Shown here piece after piece: positions 45,180 through 55,911 of a stretch of DNA of 64,000 bases. The notes under the pieces are model-generated. The model was not told the DNA's origin, searched no databases, and saw nothing but the letters and a program-made list of their open reading frames with translations. The DNA lies in contig NZ_DATCTF010000006.1 in the NCBI RefSeq assembly GCF_036568125.1, positions 108,082 through 172,081 on the forward strand. The letters are read 5' to 3'. This DNA comes from Magnetovibrio sp. Its GTDB lineage: Bacteria > Pseudomonadota > Alphaproteobacteria > Rhodospirillales > Magnetovibrionaceae. The stretch's first letter is position 1. Each line of letters begins with the position of its first letter. The position numbers and the translations under genes are program-made.

Positions 45180-45401
45180 ATGGCAAGTCACGATACGTTG
45201 GAGTTCTTGCGCACGCGACTGGTCAAGGATATCTCGGATCTATTGTGCAAACCATGTACGGATGCACGCAAAAGCCAACATGTCATGAATTACGAGGACC
45301 CCTTAAGGTGCACGTGTCGTTGCGAAACCATTGAGCCGTTAATCGCGCGTTTAGCCGAGGTCGAAAAAGCATTGCAAATCAGCACCAAATATCTGGACTG
45401 A
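45180..45401 (+). CDS. Small Cys-containing hypothetical protein, 73 aa
   Basis: Short protein following the YmdB gene by 65 bp. The start at 45180 has a GGGGGGAA ribosome-binding site. Helical ends (HDTLEFLRTRLVKDIS; IEPLIARLAEVEKAL) flank a central part with four Cys (KPC, CTCRC plus one in LLC), possibly a metal site or disulfide region. I do not recognise a family. It converges with the chemoreceptor gene with no gap. Confidence 0.65.
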   Translation: MASHDTLEFLRTRLVKDISDLLCKPCTDARKSQHVMNYEDPLRCTCRCETIEPLIARLAEVEKALQISTKYLD

Positions 45402-47087
45402 TCATGCGGCTTTGACGTCGTTCAAGAACCCTTCCACAACACTTTTCAGTTCATTCGATTGACCGCCCAACGCGTGCACGGCCTGCTGCACTTGGCTCGC
45501 GGCCTGTCCGGTTTCGTTGACGCTGGCGTTGACGTCGGTGATGTCGTGGGTGACCGTGGTGGTGCGGTCCGCCGCCAGTTCGACGTTGCGCGCGATTTCT
45601 TGGGTCGCAGCACCTTGTTCTTCGACCGCGGCGGCGATTGCCGAGGTGATTTCATTGATATTGGTGATGGTCCCGCCGATGGTGCTGATGGCATGTACCG
45701 CTTCGTCAGTGGCGGCCTGGATGCCGCTGATCTGGGCGGTGATTTCTTCGGTCGCCTTGCTGGTTTGGTTGGCCAGGTTTTTCACTTCCGATGCGACCAC
45801 GGCAAAGCCCTTGCCGGCGTCGCCCGCCCGCGCGGCTTCGATGGTCGCGTTTAAGGCCAATAGATTGGTTTGATCGGCAATGTCGGTGATCAGCGCCACC
45901 ACTTCACCGATTTTGCGCGCCGCGCTGGCCAAGCCGTTGACCTTTTCATTGGCGTGATCGACCTCGCTGACCGCGTTGGCGGCGGCTTTGGTGGATTGGG
46001 TGACCTGCCGGGCGATTTCGGAAATAGAACTTGAAAGCTCTTCCGCCGCGCTGGCCACGGTTTGCACGTTCGACGACGCCTGCACGGCGGACTCGGTGAT
46101 GGAAGACGTTTTGCTCGACGCGTCCGATGCGATGGAGGCCATGGACGACGAGGTGTCTTCCAAGGAAGTCGACATGCTGGACAGTTCCGCGAGGACGTTG
46201 GATATGTTGTTCTCGAACGTTTGCGCGACCGATTCCAGTGCGATGCGGCGACGTTCCTTGCGCTCTTCTTCGGCGCGCTGTTCCTCGGCCAATTGTTCCG
46301 AACGGATCATGCTGTCTTTGAAAACTTGCACGGTGCGCGCCATTTCGCCGATTTCGTCGCGCATGTCTTGAACCGGTACTTCGACGGTGGTTTCGCCCTT
46401 GGCCAGCCGACACATGGTTTGGCCAAGCAACTTCAACGGTGCGCCCAAACGCCAGCGGGTGAACCAGATCATCGCCGCCAGCAAGGCGATCAGGATGATG
46501 CCGACCACGATTGATGATGTGTTCGAGACGAAACTGGCCTTTGCAACGGCGGAATTGACCACCCGCGCGCTTTCGGCGCGGGAGTTGTCGATTTCGCTCA
46601 GCAAACGGTCGATGCCGCGGATCGCAGGAGCGTCGTCGATGACGATCGTGCGTGCGATTTCGTCGGCGCGTTTGCCTTGTTTGACCATCTGCTCGGCCTG
46701 CTGCAGGGCATTGGAATAGGCCTCGATCACCTGCAAAATATCGTTCAAAGCCTGTTTTTCGGCAGGGTTCACGCCGATGGCGTAGTAGGCATCCAGCGCG
46801 ACGCGAATTTCACGCAGCTTGATGTGAAACTGAACGATCTGCTTGCGGTCCTGGCTAAGCAGATAATCCTTGTATTGGTGCAACATGCCGCCAAAACCGA
46901 GCGCCTTGTAAACCGCGTTAAGGTAAGAGCTTTTGCGCGACGGTCCGGCTTCGAACGATTGCCAGGCACCGCCCGCTTGACCGACTTGCTGCGAAGTGGT
47001 CAGAGAACTGGCCACGATGGCTGCGGCGGATAGGGCGAGGAACACGGATATGATCGTGCCGATGGTGCTGATTTTAAGGTTTTTCAT
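45402..47087 (-). CDS. Methyl-accepting chemotaxis protein
   Basis: 561-residue chemoreceptor. Membrane helix 1 ([20 protein letters not shown]), a periplasmic helical sensor of ~170 residues, helix 2 ([20 protein letters not shown]), a HAMP domain, then a long signalling coiled coil with the conserved tip [20 protein letters not shown]. No C-terminal receptor-docking pentapeptide (ends FLNDVKAA). The frame is open to a TTG at 47108, but the ATG at 47087 is preferred. Ligand unknown; the gene upstream encodes a small exported protein. Confidence 0.93.
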   Translation of the reverse strand: MKNLKISTIGTIISVFLALSAAAIVASSLTTSQQVGQAGGAWQSFEAGPSRKSSYLNAVYKALGFGGMLHQYKDYLLSQDRKQIVQFHIKLREIRVALDAYYAIGVNPAEKQALNDILQVIEAYSNALQQAEQMVKQGKRADEIARTIVIDDAPAIRGIDRLLSEIDNSRAESARVVNSAVAKASFVSNTSSIVVGIILIALLAAMIWFTRWRLGAPLKLLGQTMCRLAKGETTVEVPVQDMRDEIGEMARTVQVFKDSMIRSEQLAEEQRAEEERKERRRIALESVAQTFENNISNVLAELSSMSTSLEDTSSSMASIASDASSKTSSITESAVQASSNVQTVASAAEELSSSISEIARQVTQSTKAAANAVSEVDHANEKVNGLASAARKIGEVVALITDIADQTNLLALNATIEAARAGDAGKGFAVVASEVKNLANQTSKATEEITAQISGIQAATDEAVHAISTIGGTITNINEITSAIAAAVEEQGAATQEIARNVELAADRTTTVTHDITDVNASVNETGQAASQVQQAVHALGGQSNELKSVVEGFLNDVKAA

Positions 47088-47165
47088 GGTGCTGGCGCTC
47101 TGTGTCAAATGCTCTTGGGGCGCAATGTGGGCTTGTGTTGCGCAAGGTGCGGCTGTGGCTGTGCG

Positions 47166-47681
47166 CTACAGTCCGCTTTCGGCGATGTAGGCGTCGAGGC
47201 GCTGGTTGGCGAGATTGACCTCGGCCACCACGTCCGCATTCGACGTGCCGTGAAGGTCGTCGCCGCCATAATAAATGGCCACGCTGGCCAATGAATCTGA
47301 TTCGATCAGGTAATAGATCAGGTTATCGAGCATCACTCCGGAACGCATGTAGAGGGTGCTGGTATCTTGTGGGGGGCCGTCTTGTGGCGTGGCAACGGGT
47401 GGAAGGTCGCTGGAAGCGAGAAGCACGTTGAGTTTTTCGTAAAAAGCCGCCATTTCATCGCCGACGTCCCCGGTGGGGGCAGGCTGCCTATTGCGCAACT
47501 CGTCGATCCATTCGTCGTCGAGTGCAATTTTTGCCGACAAGACCAAGATCACGTTGTTGATGTTGCGCCAAATGCGGGTCACGTTGTCCGATGACAGCGC
47601 AAGGGTGTCGGTGGCGCGGGCTTCTTGGCTAATCGTGCCCACGGTCATGACCAGAGCCACGATCAAAAATCGTTTCAACAT
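47166..47681 (-). CDS. Exported hypothetical protein, 171 aa
   Basis: Secreted to the periplasm: signal peptide LKRFLIVALVMTVGTISQEA with cleavage near ARA-T. The mature part is predicted helical (DNVTRIWRNINNVILVLSAK, LDDEWIDELRN; LDNLIYYLIESDSLASVAIY) with a Pro-rich central loop. I do not recognise the family. It lies 78 bp upstream of the chemoreceptor gene on the same strand and may be cotranscribed; a periplasmic binding partner is possible but speculative. Confidence 0.7.
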   Translation of the reverse strand: MLKRFLIVALVMTVGTISQEARATDTLALSSDNVTRIWRNINNVILVLSAKIALDDEWIDELRNRQPAPTGDVGDEMAAFYEKLNVLLASSDLPPVATPQDGPPQDTSTLYMRSGVMLDNLIYYLIESDSLASVAIYYGGDDLHGTSNADVVAEVNLANQRLDAYIAESGL

Positions 47682-48054
47682 GAGTGTATGTTCTCTTTCC
47701 CGATGACGCTGGAGCGCCCTGTTACGAATGCGCCGATACTCCCTATTTAGGGTAACTTTTTATGAATGCGATCTATTCTCAAATTAGTCTATAACGCGTA
47801 TACAGCGCAAAACAACCTCTTCGTAAGTATTAACTGTTTGTATTTGTGAAATTTGCAGCAAGCCGAGATGGTCCGCAGGGCGAGATTCATGGCGGGGTGG
47901 GACTTCGCCACTGATGTGTTGCTCTCGGCGTCCGGGGGCCTTAGAAAGGCCGCTAACGTTTTGTTTGCGCCCCCTGTGCTATATAGGGCGGGTGAGATTC
48001 GCCCAACGCAGCAGCTATCTGAATTCTGATCAACAACACCAAGGCAAGTGAGTC
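47682..48054. other. Intergenic region ahead of yebC
   Basis: 373 bp between divergent genes. The middle (about 47755-47860) is AT-rich and probably carries the promoter for the exported protein. A tatata box at 47980-47985 may be the -10 element of yebC. No RNA gene or credible small coding frame seen. Confidence 0.5.
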
Positions 48055-48801
48055 ATGGCCGGCCATTCCAAGTTTAAGAACATCATGCACCGCAAGGGCG
48101 CGCAGGACAAAAAGCGCGCCAAGGTTTTCGCCAAGCACGCCCGCGAAATTTTCGTCGCGGCGAAGTCGGGTATGCCCGACCCGGAAAAGAACCCACGTCT
48201 GCGCACCGCCATCTTGGCCGCGCGCGCGGTGAACACGCCCAAAGAAAACATCGAACGCGCCATCAAGAAGGCCGAAGGTGGCGGCGGTGAAAACTACGAA
48301 GAAGTGCGCTACGAAGGCTACGGACCCGGCGGCGTCGCGGTGATCGTCGAAGCGCTGACCGACAACCGCAACCGCACCGCGTCCGAAGTGCGCTCGACGT
48401 TCACCAAACACGGCGGCAACCTCGGTGAAACCGGCTCGGTCGGGTTCATGTTCGAACGCACCGGAATCATCGAATACCCGGCTTCCGCGGCCGACGCCGA
48501 CACCATGTTCGAAGAGGCGTTGGAAGCCGGCGCGTCGGACGTGTCGTCCGACGACGACGGTCACGAAATTTCCTGTGCGCCCGAAGACTTGGCCGATGTG
48601 CGCGATGCGTTGGCGGCTAAGTTCGGCGATCCCGCCGAGGCGCGCTTGGACTGGAAGCCAAACACCACCACCGAACTGGACGAACAAGCGGCCAGCACCA
48701 TGTTGAAGCTGATCGACGTCTTGGAAGACAACGACGACGTTCAAAACGTGTCGTCGAATTTTGAGATATCCGACGAAATTTTGGCCAAGCTGAGCGCCTA
48801 G
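48055..48801 (+). CDS. yebC: YebC/PmpR family DNA-binding regulatory protein
   Basis: 248-residue member of the YebC/TACO1 family, which acts in transcription control and, per recent work, in translation of proline-rich stretches. The N-terminus [20 protein letters not shown] and [20 protein letters not shown] are unmistakable. It heads the ruvCAB cluster, as in many bacteria, with a 23-bp gap to ruvC. Confidence 0.95.
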   Translation: MAGHSKFKNIMHRKGAQDKKRAKVFAKHAREIFVAAKSGMPDPEKNPRLRTAILAARAVNTPKENIERAIKKAEGGGGENYEEVRYEGYGPGGVAVIVEALTDNRNRTASEVRSTFTKHGGNLGETGSVGFMFERTGIIEYPASAADADTMFEEALEAGASDVSSDDDGHEISCAPEDLADVRDALAAKFGDPAEARLDWKPNTTTELDEQAASTMLKLIDVLEDNDDVQNVSSNFEISDEILAKLSA

Positions 48802-48824
48802 ATCAAACGCGGGGGGAAGGGCGT

Positions 48825-49325
48825 ATGCGCATCATCGGCATCGATCCGGGCTTACAACGCACCGGTTGGGGCGTCATTGATGCGCGGGACAACCGCTTGA
48901 GCTTCGTCGCCGAAGGGACGGTGACGTCCGACGCCAAGTTGGCGTTGGCGGAGCGTTTGATGGAACTGCACGATGGCTTGGTCGAGGTCATCGAAACTTG
49001 GTCGCCGGAGCAGGCGGCGGTGGAGGAAACCTTCGTCAACAAGAACCCGACCTCGACGCTCAAGCTTGGCCAAGCGCGCGGCGTCGCGTTGCTGGTGCCG
49101 GCGCGGCTTGGCCTCGTGGTCAGCGAATACACCCCCAATTTGGTGAAAAAGACCGTGGTCGGTGCAGGCCACGCGGCCAAGGAACAGGTCTTGATGATGG
49201 TGAAAACCTTGCTGCCGGGATCGGGCAACGCCGGACCGGACGCGGCGGACGCATTGGCTGTGGCGATATGCCACGCCCATCACCGCGAAACCCACAACAG
49301 AGTCATGGCGGGGGGACGGCGATGA
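48825..49325 (+). CDS. ruvC: Holliday junction endonuclease RuvC
   Basis: Resolves Holliday junctions. 166 residues, with catalytic Asp 7 ([15 protein letters not shown]), Glu in [12 protein letters not shown], and Asp residues in [14 protein letters not shown]. The start has GGGGGGAAGG upstream. Its stop overlaps the ruvA start by four bases. Confidence 0.96.
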   Translation: MRIIGIDPGLQRTGWGVIDARDNRLSFVAEGTVTSDAKLALAERLMELHDGLVEVIETWSPEQAAVEETFVNKNPTSTLKLGQARGVALLVPARLGLVVSEYTPNLVKKTVVGAGHAAKEQVLMMVKTLLPGSGNAGPDAADALAVAICHAHHRETHNRVMAGGRR

Positions 49326-49960
49326 TCGCGCTGCTCAAAGGCCGCATCGAAGAGGTTGGCGACGGCTGGGCCGTGATCGACGTCAACGGCGTGGGCTATC
49401 TGGTGTTTTGTTCCAACCGCACCCTCGGTCAGTTGAACGTCGGCGAGGCCGCAACGGTGCATGTCGAAACCCATGTGCGCGAAGATCACATTCATCTCTA
49501 TGGGTTCCTCGATGGCGGCGAGCGGGCTTGGTTCCGCCTGCTCACCACCGTTCAAGGGGTCGGTGCGAAGGTCGCGTTGGCGATTTTGTCGGTGCTTTCG
49601 TCCGATGAACTGACCCATGCCATCGCTGCCGCCGACAAAGCCCAGGTCGGGCGCGCCAGCGGCGTCGGCCCGAAATTGGCGCAACGCATCGTAACCGAAC
49701 TCAAAGACAAGGTCGCGGCGTTGGCGTTGGGCCCGGCGGCGGGACCCAAGGGCGTCAAGGCGACGGTTTCGACCAGTGGCGCAGGTGCGGGCGATGTCAC
49801 CCGCGATGCGGTGTCGGCGTTGGTCAACCTTGGCTATTCGCCCTCTGATGCGCTGTCGGCCGTCAGTCACGCGGCTGCCAAAGCGGGCGAGGACGCGAGC
49901 GTAGAGGCGCTGATCAAAGGCGGCTTGGCGGAACTTGGGCCTAAGGAGCACGGCTTATGA
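49322..49960 (+). CDS. ruvA: Holliday junction helicase subunit RuvA
   Basis: Junction-binding subunit of RuvAB. 212 residues: OB fold ([20 protein letters not shown]), helix-hairpin-helix motifs ([33 protein letters not shown]), and a C-terminal RuvB-binding domain ([20 protein letters not shown]). Translation starts at the ATG overlapping the ruvC stop; it overlaps ruvB by four bases as well. Confidence 0.96.
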   Translation: MIALLKGRIEEVGDGWAVIDVNGVGYLVFCSNRTLGQLNVGEAATVHVETHVREDHIHLYGFLDGGERAWFRLLTTVQGVGAKVALAILSVLSSDELTHAIAAADKAQVGRASGVGPKLAQRIVTELKDKVAALALGPAAGPKGVKATVSTSGAGAGDVTRDAVSALVNLGYSPSDALSAVSHAAAKAGEDASVEALIKGGLAELGPKEHGL

Positions 49961-51030
49961 GCGACGAAGATCGCATGATCGCGCCCGAAGAAAACGCCGA
50001 AGACCGGCGCCCCGATGGCGCCGACAACGCCTTGCGCCCCACGTCGTTGGACGAATTCGTCGGCCAGCAGAAAGTCCGCGAAAACCTGGCGGTGTTTATC
50101 CAGGCTGCGCGCGCGCGTGGCGACGCCATGGACCACACGTTGTTTTACGGTCCCCCGGGGTTGGGCAAGACCACCTTGGCGCAGATCGTGTCGCGGGAAT
50201 TGGGGGTGGGCTTTCGCGCCACGTCCGGTCCGGTGGTGGCGAAGGCCGGCGATCTGGCCGCGATCCTGACCAATTTGCAGCCGCGCGATGTGTTGTTCAT
50301 CGACGAAATTCACCGTCTCAATCCGGTGGTGGAAGAAATTCTCTACCCGGCGATGGAAGACTTTCAGCTCGACCTGATCATCGGTGAAGGCCCGGCGGCG
50401 CGGTCCGTTCGCATCGATTTGCCGCCGTTCACCTTGATCGGCGCGACCACGCGTTCGGGCTTGATTTCGACACCGCTGCGCGATCGCTTCGGCATTCCGC
50501 TCAGGCTGCAATTCTATTCGCCTGAAGAACTGGTCGGCATCGTCCAGCGCGGCGGACGGCTTTTGGGTATCGAAATGACCGAAGACGGTGCGCTGGAAAT
50601 CGCCAAACGCTCGCGCGGCACGCCGCGCGTGGCGGGACGGTTGTTGCGGCGCGTGCGCGATTTCGCCAACGTCGCGGGCCGCGAAGTGGTCGACGCGGTG
50701 GCCGCCGACGGCGCATTGACGCGCCTGGATGTGGACAAGGCCGGGCTCGACAACATGGATCGGCGCTATTTGTCGTGTATTGCCGACAATTATGGCGGCG
50801 GGCCGGTGGGCGTCGAAACCCTGGCGGCGGCGTTGTCGGAACAGCGCGACACCATCGAGGACGTGATTGAACCGTATCTGATCCAGCAAGGGTTCCTGAT
50901 GCGCACCCCGCGCGGGCGCATGCTGACGGTTCAGGCCTTTACCCATCTCGGCCGCAAAGCGCCCAAGACCACCGCGCAGCTGGAACTGATCGACGACATG
51001 GGCGGTGAAGGGGGCGGCGATGACGTCTGA
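49957..51030 (+). CDS. ruvB: Holliday junction helicase motor RuvB
   Basis: AAA+ ATPase that drives branch migration. 357 residues, with Walker [14 protein letters not shown], Walker [13 protein letters not shown], sensor [18 protein letters not shown], and a winged-helix C-terminus. The N-terminal extension (about 20 residues) is acidic. Its end overlaps ybgC. Confidence 0.97.
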   Translation: MSDEDRMIAPEENAEDRRPDGADNALRPTSLDEFVGQQKVRENLAVFIQAARARGDAMDHTLFYGPPGLGKTTLAQIVSRELGVGFRATSGPVVAKAGDLAAILTNLQPRDVLFIDEIHRLNPVVEEILYPAMEDFQLDLIIGEGPAARSVRIDLPPFTLIGATTRSGLISTPLRDRFGIPLRLQFYSPEELVGIVQRGGRLLGIEMTEDGALEIAKRSRGTPRVAGRLLRRVRDFANVAGREVVDAVAADGALTRLDVDKAGLDNMDRRYLSCIADNYGGGPVGVETLAAALSEQRDTIEDVIEPYLIQQGFLMRTPRGRMLTVQAFTHLGRKAPKTTAQLELIDDMGGEGGGDDV

Positions 51031-51472
51031 CCTGACGCTTGGAAAGGCCGGGCGCATTGAAGGCAATACCTTCATCTTGCCGGTGCGCGTCTATTACGAA
51101 GACACCGACTCGGGCGGGGTGGTCTATTACGCCAACTATCTGAAATTCGCCGAACGTGCGCGCACCGAAATGCTGCGCCATTTGGGCATCGAAAGCTCGC
51201 GCTTGCAGGCAGAAGAGGGGTTGGGCTTCGTTGTGCGCCACTTGGACGTGGATTATATCCAGCCCGCAAAGCTCGACGATTTACTCGAAGTTCACCTTTC
51301 GCTGACAAAAGTAGGCGGGGCGTCGATGTCAGGCGAACAGCGCATCGTGCGCGGTGGCGAGGACCTGGTGCGCATTCGCATCAAGCTCGGCTGCATGAAA
51401 TTATCCGGAGGCGCGGGAAGATTGCCCGAAAAAATCCGCAATCTTCTGCGAACCTTCGAAACATCGGACTGA
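51020..51472 (+). CDS. ybgC: Tol-Pal-associated acyl-CoA thioesterase YbgC
   Basis: Hotdog-fold thioesterase, 150 residues, with the catalytic-Asp motif [19 protein letters not shown] and [12 protein letters not shown]. It lies at its usual place at the head of the tol operon. The start overlaps the end of ruvB by 11 bases. It hydrolyses short-chain or ACP-linked acyl groups in relatives; its link to Tol-Pal function is not fully understood. Confidence 0.94.
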   Translation: MTSDLTLGKAGRIEGNTFILPVRVYYEDTDSGGVVYYANYLKFAERARTEMLRHLGIESSRLQAEEGLGFVVRHLDVDYIQPAKLDDLLEVHLSLTKVGGASMSGEQRIVRGGEDLVRIRIKLGCMKLSGGAGRLPEKIRNLLRTFETSD

Positions 51473-51495
51473 ATATAGAGGACTGGGACTAAAAT

Positions 51496-52227
51496 ATGGA
51501 AGGCAGTGTAATCGATGCGGTGACCCTCAGCGGTTCCGTGGGCGCGCCCGATTTTTCCATGATGACGTTGTTTTGGCGCGCCGATTGGGTGGTCAAAAGC
51601 GTCATGATCATGCTGATCTTGGCCTCGGTGTGGTGCTGGGCGATCATTTTCGAAAAGGTCACCAGCCTGAAAAAACTCAACCGCCAAGCGCAAGCGTTTG
51701 AGAAAAGCTTCTGGTCGGGACAGAGCCTGGACGCCATTTACGAGGCCATCGGCAACCAGCCCAAGGACCCCATGGGCGCAGTGTTCGTCTCGGCCATGCG
51801 CGAATGGCGCCGGGCGGCGGAAAAGGGCCACATGGGATCATCGCTCGCCAACACCTCGCTGAGCGAGCGCATCGAACGCGTCATGCACATCACCGTCGCG
51901 CGGGAAATGGAGCGGGTCGAGCGTTACATGACGTTCCTCGCGTCCACCGGTTCGACCGCGCCGTTCGTCGGTTTGTTCGGCACGGTGTGGGGCATCATGA
52001 ATTCGTTCCAATCCATCGCGGTATCCAAAAACACCTCGTTGGCCGTGGTCGCGCCGGGCATCGCCGAGGCTTTGTTCGCCACCGCGTTGGGCCTGCTCGC
52101 CGCCATTCCGGCGGTGTTGGCCTACAACAAGCTGTCGCGCGATTTGGAACGCTACACCAGCCGTCTGGACGGCTTCGCGGTCGAATTTTCCGCGATCTTG
52201 TCGCGCCAGATGGAAGAAAAGGGCTAA
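51496..52227 (+). CDS. tolQ: Tol-Pal system protein TolQ
   Basis: Proton-channel subunit of the Tol-Pal motor, 243 residues. Three membrane helices: VVKSVMIMLILASVWCWAII, ASTGSTAPFVGLFGTVWGIM and ALFATALGLLAAIPAVLAYN. The large cytoplasmic loop is typical of TolQ. 23 bp after ybgC. Confidence 0.96.
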   Translation: MEGSVIDAVTLSGSVGAPDFSMMTLFWRADWVVKSVMIMLILASVWCWAIIFEKVTSLKKLNRQAQAFEKSFWSGQSLDAIYEAIGNQPKDPMGAVFVSAMREWRRAAEKGHMGSSLANTSLSERIERVMHITVAREMERVERYMTFLASTGSTAPFVGLFGTVWGIMNSFQSIAVSKNTSLAVVAPGIAEALFATALGLLAAIPAVLAYNKLSRDLERYTSRLDGFAVEFSAILSRQMEEKG

Positions 52228-52233
52228 GCCTTC

Positions 52234-52701
52234 ATGGCCGGAATGATCAACGGATCGAAACGCCATAGCTTCGGGCACGCCAAGCGCCGCCCGCCGATGG
52301 CCGACATCAACGTTACGCCGATGGTCGACGTGATGCTGGTGCTGTTGGTGATTTTCATGGTCACCGCCCCCTTGCTGACGGTGGGCGTGCAGGTCGACCT
52401 GCCCAAGACCCAGGCCAAAGCGATCCCCGGTTCGGATGAGCCGTTGGCCGTCAGCATCGACCGCGACGGCAAGGTCTACGTGCAAGACACGCAGATGGAG
52501 CTGGACGCCGTGGTGCCGCGCTTACAGGCCATTTCCGACAACAATCCGGAAGTGCGCATTTTCGTGCGCGGCGACGCCAACGTCGATTACGGCAGCGTCA
52601 TGCAGGTGATGGGCATCCTCAATGCGGCGGGCTTTTCACGGGTGGCGTTGATCACCACCCAGCAGCATGGTCAAACCCCGACCAAACCGAAGAAAAAATA
52701 G
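52234..52701 (+). CDS. tolR: Tol-Pal system protein TolR
   Basis: 155 residues with one N-terminal membrane helix carrying the proton-carrying Asp (ADINVTPMVDVMLVLLVIFM) and a periplasmic ExbD-like domain. The C-terminus is basic (TPTKPKKK). The start is 6 bp after the tolQ stop. Confidence 0.96.
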   Translation: MAGMINGSKRHSFGHAKRRPPMADINVTPMVDVMLVLLVIFMVTAPLLTVGVQVDLPKTQAKAIPGSDEPLAVSIDRDGKVYVQDTQMELDAVVPRLQAISDNNPEVRIFVRGDANVDYGSVMQVMGILNAAGFSRVALITTQQHGQTPTKPKKK

Positions 52702-52712
52702 GGAGCGACGAA

Positions 52713-53636
52713 TTGTTTCGCAATTTCGCTCTATCCCTTCTGTTTCACGTGACCTTGGTCGCCGTTGCTTATGTTGGGCTGCCGTCGTGGCGGGACCGCG
52801 ACCTTTACCAGGACGTTCCGATGACGGTCGAAATCATCGACGTTGCGGACGTCACCAACCTGCCGACCAAAACCAAGCAGCCGGAAGCGAAAAAAGAAGT
52901 CGCCAAAGCCGAGCCCAAGCCGTTGCCGCCGCCCAAGCCGCCCGCGCCGCCGCCCGCACCGCAAGGCTCGATCGAAGAACCGCCCGCGCCCGAACCTCTG
53001 CCCGAACCGGTCGAGGACAAGGTCGCCGTGATCGTCAATCCCGAGCCCAAGCCGAAAAAAGAGGCCAAGCCCAAACCGAAACCGGAGGACAAACCGGCCA
53101 AGGCGGAAAGCAAAAAACGCGCGCCCACGCCTATTCCGCCGCGCAAGCCCAAGGCTCCGGACCAGTTCGCCTCGGTTCTTAAGACGTTGGAAGAATTGAA
53201 GTCCCAGCCGCGCCCCGATCCCGAAGAGGAAAAGCCCAAGGTCGAAGAGAAAACCGATTTCGCCTCGATGATGGCGAACGCCTTGGAAAGCCCGAAACAG
53301 CGCACCGACATCGGCCCGGAACTGACCATCAGCGAAAAGGATCTGGTCCGCCAGCAAATCCAGCGTTGCTGGAACTTGCCTGCGGGGGCCAAGGATGCCC
53401 ATACCATGATCATTTCCATTCGCATGGTGATGAACCCCGACGGCACGGTGCAGCAGGCGCGCATTTTGGAACAAGCGCGCATGAGCACCGATCCGTTTTA
53501 TCGCACCATGGCGGAAAGCGCCTTGAGAGCGACATTGAATCCGCGCTGCCAACCGTTCAAACTGCCGCCGGAAAAGTTTGAACATTGGAAAACCATGAAG
53601 CTCACCTTCGACCCTAGGGATATGCTCGGCTTATGA
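52713..53636 (+). CDS. tolA: Tol-Pal system protein TolA
   Basis: 307-residue envelope-spanning protein starting at a TTG (52713) after GGGAG. One N-terminal membrane helix ([20 protein letters not shown]), a Lys/Pro/Glu-rich region (about residues 45-155), then a helical part and the C-terminal TonB-like domain ([35 protein letters not shown]). Shorter than E. coli TolA, as usual in alphaproteobacteria. The end overlaps tolB by four bases. Confidence 0.93.
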   Translation: MFRNFALSLLFHVTLVAVAYVGLPSWRDRDLYQDVPMTVEIIDVADVTNLPTKTKQPEAKKEVAKAEPKPLPPPKPPAPPPAPQGSIEEPPAPEPLPEPVEDKVAVIVNPEPKPKKEAKPKPKPEDKPAKAESKKRAPTPIPPRKPKAPDQFASVLKTLEELKSQPRPDPEEEKPKVEEKTDFASMMANALESPKQRTDIGPELTISEKDLVRQQIQRCWNLPAGAKDAHTMIISIRMVMNPDGTVQQARILEQARMSTDPFYRTMAESALRATLNPRCQPFKLPPEKFEHWKTMKLTFDPRDMLGL

Positions 53637-54976
53637 CACATCGTTTCCTCGCCCGAATCACAGTCGCTTTTGCGCTCTTGTTCACGGTTTTGGCCGTGCA
53701 AGATGCACGGGCCGAGCTTGAAATCGACATCACCCGCGGCGTCGCCGAGCCGATGCCCATCGCCGTCACCGATTTTTTCGGCGAGGGCAAGGGCGAAAAG
53801 AGCTTCGGTGCGAACATCGCGGGTGTGATTGCCGCTGACTTGGAACGCTCGGGCTTGTTCCGTCCCGCCGACAAAAAGGCCTTCATCCAAGACGCGGCCA
53901 GCCTCAACGTGCTGCCGCGCTTTGGCGATTGGCGCATCATCAACGTTCAGGCGCTGGTTCAAGGGCGCGTTGAGATGACCGTGGACGGGCGGTTGCGGGT
54001 CGAGTTTCGCCTGTGGGACGTGTTGGCCGAAAAGCAGATGGTGGGCTTGGCGTATTTCACCATTCCCAGCAATTGGCGCAGCGTTGCGCACATCATTTCC
54101 GACGCGATCTACAAACGCATCACCGGCGAGGACGGTTACTTTGACACGCGCATCGTCTATATCGCGGAATCGGGGCCCAAGACCAAGCGGGTCAAGCGTC
54201 TGGCGATCATGGACCAAGACGGTGAACGTCATCAATACCTCACGGCGGGCAGCGACCTAGTGCTGACGCCACGCTTTTCGCCGACCCTGCAGGAAATCAC
54301 CTATCTGTCCTATTACAAGGGCGTGCCGCGCGTTTACATCTTCAACATCGACAGCGGTCGCCACGAGATCTTGGGCGAATTTCCGGGCATGACGTTTGCC
54401 CCGCGTTTTTCGCCGGACGGCAAATCGGTGATTTTCTCGATGTCCAAGGATGGCAACTCAGAAGTTTACATCATGGACTTGGCGACGCGGTCGGTGCGTC
54501 AATTGACCAAGCATTCCGCCATCGATACCTCGCCCAGCATGTCGCCGGACGGTGGTCAGGTGGTTTTCAACTCGGACCGTTCGGGGTCGCAGCAGTTGTA
54601 TGTCGCCGACCGCTTCGGCAACGATGTGAAGCGCATCAGCTTTCAAAAGGGCAAGTACGCCACGCCGGTGTGGTCGCCGCGCGGTGATTTGATTGCCTTT
54701 ACGCGCATTCACGAAGGCGAGTTCTATATCGGCGTGATGCGCCCCGACGGGTCCGGCGAACGCTTGCTGACCAAGGGTTTCTTGGTCGAAGCGCCGACTT
54801 GGTCGCCCAACGGACGGGTTTTGATGTTCTTCCGCCAAGAGCCCAGCGACCAGCTCGGGCGGGGCGGAAAAACGCGGATTTTCTCCATCGATATCACCGG
54901 ACACAACGAGCGCGAGGTGATCACACCAGAAGATGCATCCGATCCGGCGTGGTCCCCCTTGATTCATAGCAACTGA
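53633..54976 (+). CDS. tolB: Tol-Pal system beta-propeller protein TolB
   Basis: Periplasmic beta-propeller protein of 447 residues. A signal peptide ([19 protein letters not shown]), an N-terminal domain with the [13 protein letters not shown] sequence, and then repeated WD-like strands ([40 protein letters not shown]). Works with Pal at the outer membrane. Start overlaps the tolA stop. Confidence 0.96.
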   Translation: MTHRFLARITVAFALLFTVLAVQDARAELEIDITRGVAEPMPIAVTDFFGEGKGEKSFGANIAGVIAADLERSGLFRPADKKAFIQDAASLNVLPRFGDWRIINVQALVQGRVEMTVDGRLRVEFRLWDVLAEKQMVGLAYFTIPSNWRSVAHIISDAIYKRITGEDGYFDTRIVYIAESGPKTKRVKRLAIMDQDGERHQYLTAGSDLVLTPRFSPTLQEITYLSYYKGVPRVYIFNIDSGRHEILGEFPGMTFAPRFSPDGKSVIFSMSKDGNSEVYIMDLATRSVRQLTKHSAIDTSPSMSPDGGQVVFNSDRSGSQQLYVADRFGNDVKRISFQKGKYATPVWSPRGDLIAFTRIHEGEFYIGVMRPDGSGERLLTKGFLVEAPTWSPNGRVLMFFRQEPSDQLGRGGKTRIFSIDITGHNEREVITPEDASDPAWSPLIHSN

Positions 54977-55133
54977 CGGCATATAGTCCCAATTGGAAAA
55001 ACGTAATAATTCCAGGGGTCAGTCTGTCTTGATTCAGTTAACTGATGCCCGTTGCCGTTCTGCTCGGACATGCGATGGGTGTCAAAAATATCACATCCGC
55101 CCCAAAAAGGGCGCTCCAGTGAAGGAGATACAA

Positions 55134-55625
55134 ATGCGTTTCAAAATTGTGAGCCTGATTGCCGTTGCGGGCCTCGTCGCTGCTTGCGGCACCGCTCCGA
55201 CTTCTGAAACCGCTTCGACGTCCGGTAGCGGTGCTGCGAGTGCCGCTTCCACGGCATCGAACATCGTTCCCGGCTCTGCCGAAGACCTGAAAGTCAACGT
55301 TGGTGATCGCGTGTTTTTCGGTTTCGACCGTTACAACCTGACGCCCACCGCACGTGATACCCTGCAAAAGCAAGCGGCATGGCTGATCGCGAATTCCAAC
55401 GTCAACGTCGTCATCGAAGGTCACTGCGACGAACGCGGCACCCGCGAGTACAACCTTGCTTTGGGTGAGCGTCGCGCCAGCGCCGCCGCCGATTACCTGA
55501 TGACGTTGGGCGTTCCGGCGACCCGCATTTCGACCATCTCGTATGGTAAAGAGCGCCCGGAAGATCCGGCCTCCAACGAAATTGCATGGGCCAAAAATCG
55601 TCGCGGTGTGACGGTGGTCAAATAA
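55134..55625 (+). CDS. pal: Peptidoglycan-associated lipoprotein Pal
   Basis: 163-residue outer-membrane lipoprotein. Lipobox LVAAC with Cys about residue 19 and a GAAGGAG ribosome-binding site fix the start at 55134. A Ser/Thr/Ala linker is followed by the OmpA domain (DRVFFGFDRYNLTPTARDTL, VIEGHCDERGTREYNLALGE). A strong hairpin terminator follows. Joins the outer membrane to peptidoglycan. Confidence 0.97.
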   Translation: MRFKIVSLIAVAGLVAACGTAPTSETASTSGSGAASAASTASNIVPGSAEDLKVNVGDRVFFGFDRYNLTPTARDTLQKQAAWLIANSNVNVVIEGHCDERGTREYNLALGERRASAAADYLMTLGVPATRISTISYGKERPEDPASNEIAWAKNRRGVTVVK

Positions 55626-55683
55626 GCGCGATTTTCCGATGCGCCTGCGGTGAACCCCGGGCGTTGAAGACCGCGTAAAGGTT

Positions 55684-55738
55684 AGGGGCGTCTGTCCGAT
55701 CCGGTTTACCGGCACGGACAGACGCCCCCTTTCTTTTT
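55684..55738 (+). terminator. Terminator after pal
   Basis: 14-bp stem ggggcgtctgtccg/cggacagacgcccc enclosing a smaller ccgg-ttta-ccgg hairpin, followed by ctttcttttt. Placed 60 bp after the pal stop; likely limits read-through into cpoB. Confidence 0.88.
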
Positions 55739-55911
55739 GCCACCAGCCCGGTCGATTGCCGGGCGAGGCGTTCTGCCCTACTTTCGCCGGAAACAGGGAC
55801 CATGCTCGACCATTGTGGAGGCGTCGGCAAAGCGCTAAAACAGGCATGACCCTGCAGACGGGCCCAAAGAAGACCGATATCTAAGAAGACTAGACACCCA
55901 GGATCGCACGC

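Noticed and set aside
48998-49960. A longer RuvA with a 108-residue N-terminal extension
   Set aside because: The extension runs through ruvC in another frame; the true start is the ATG at 49322 overlapping the ruvC stop.
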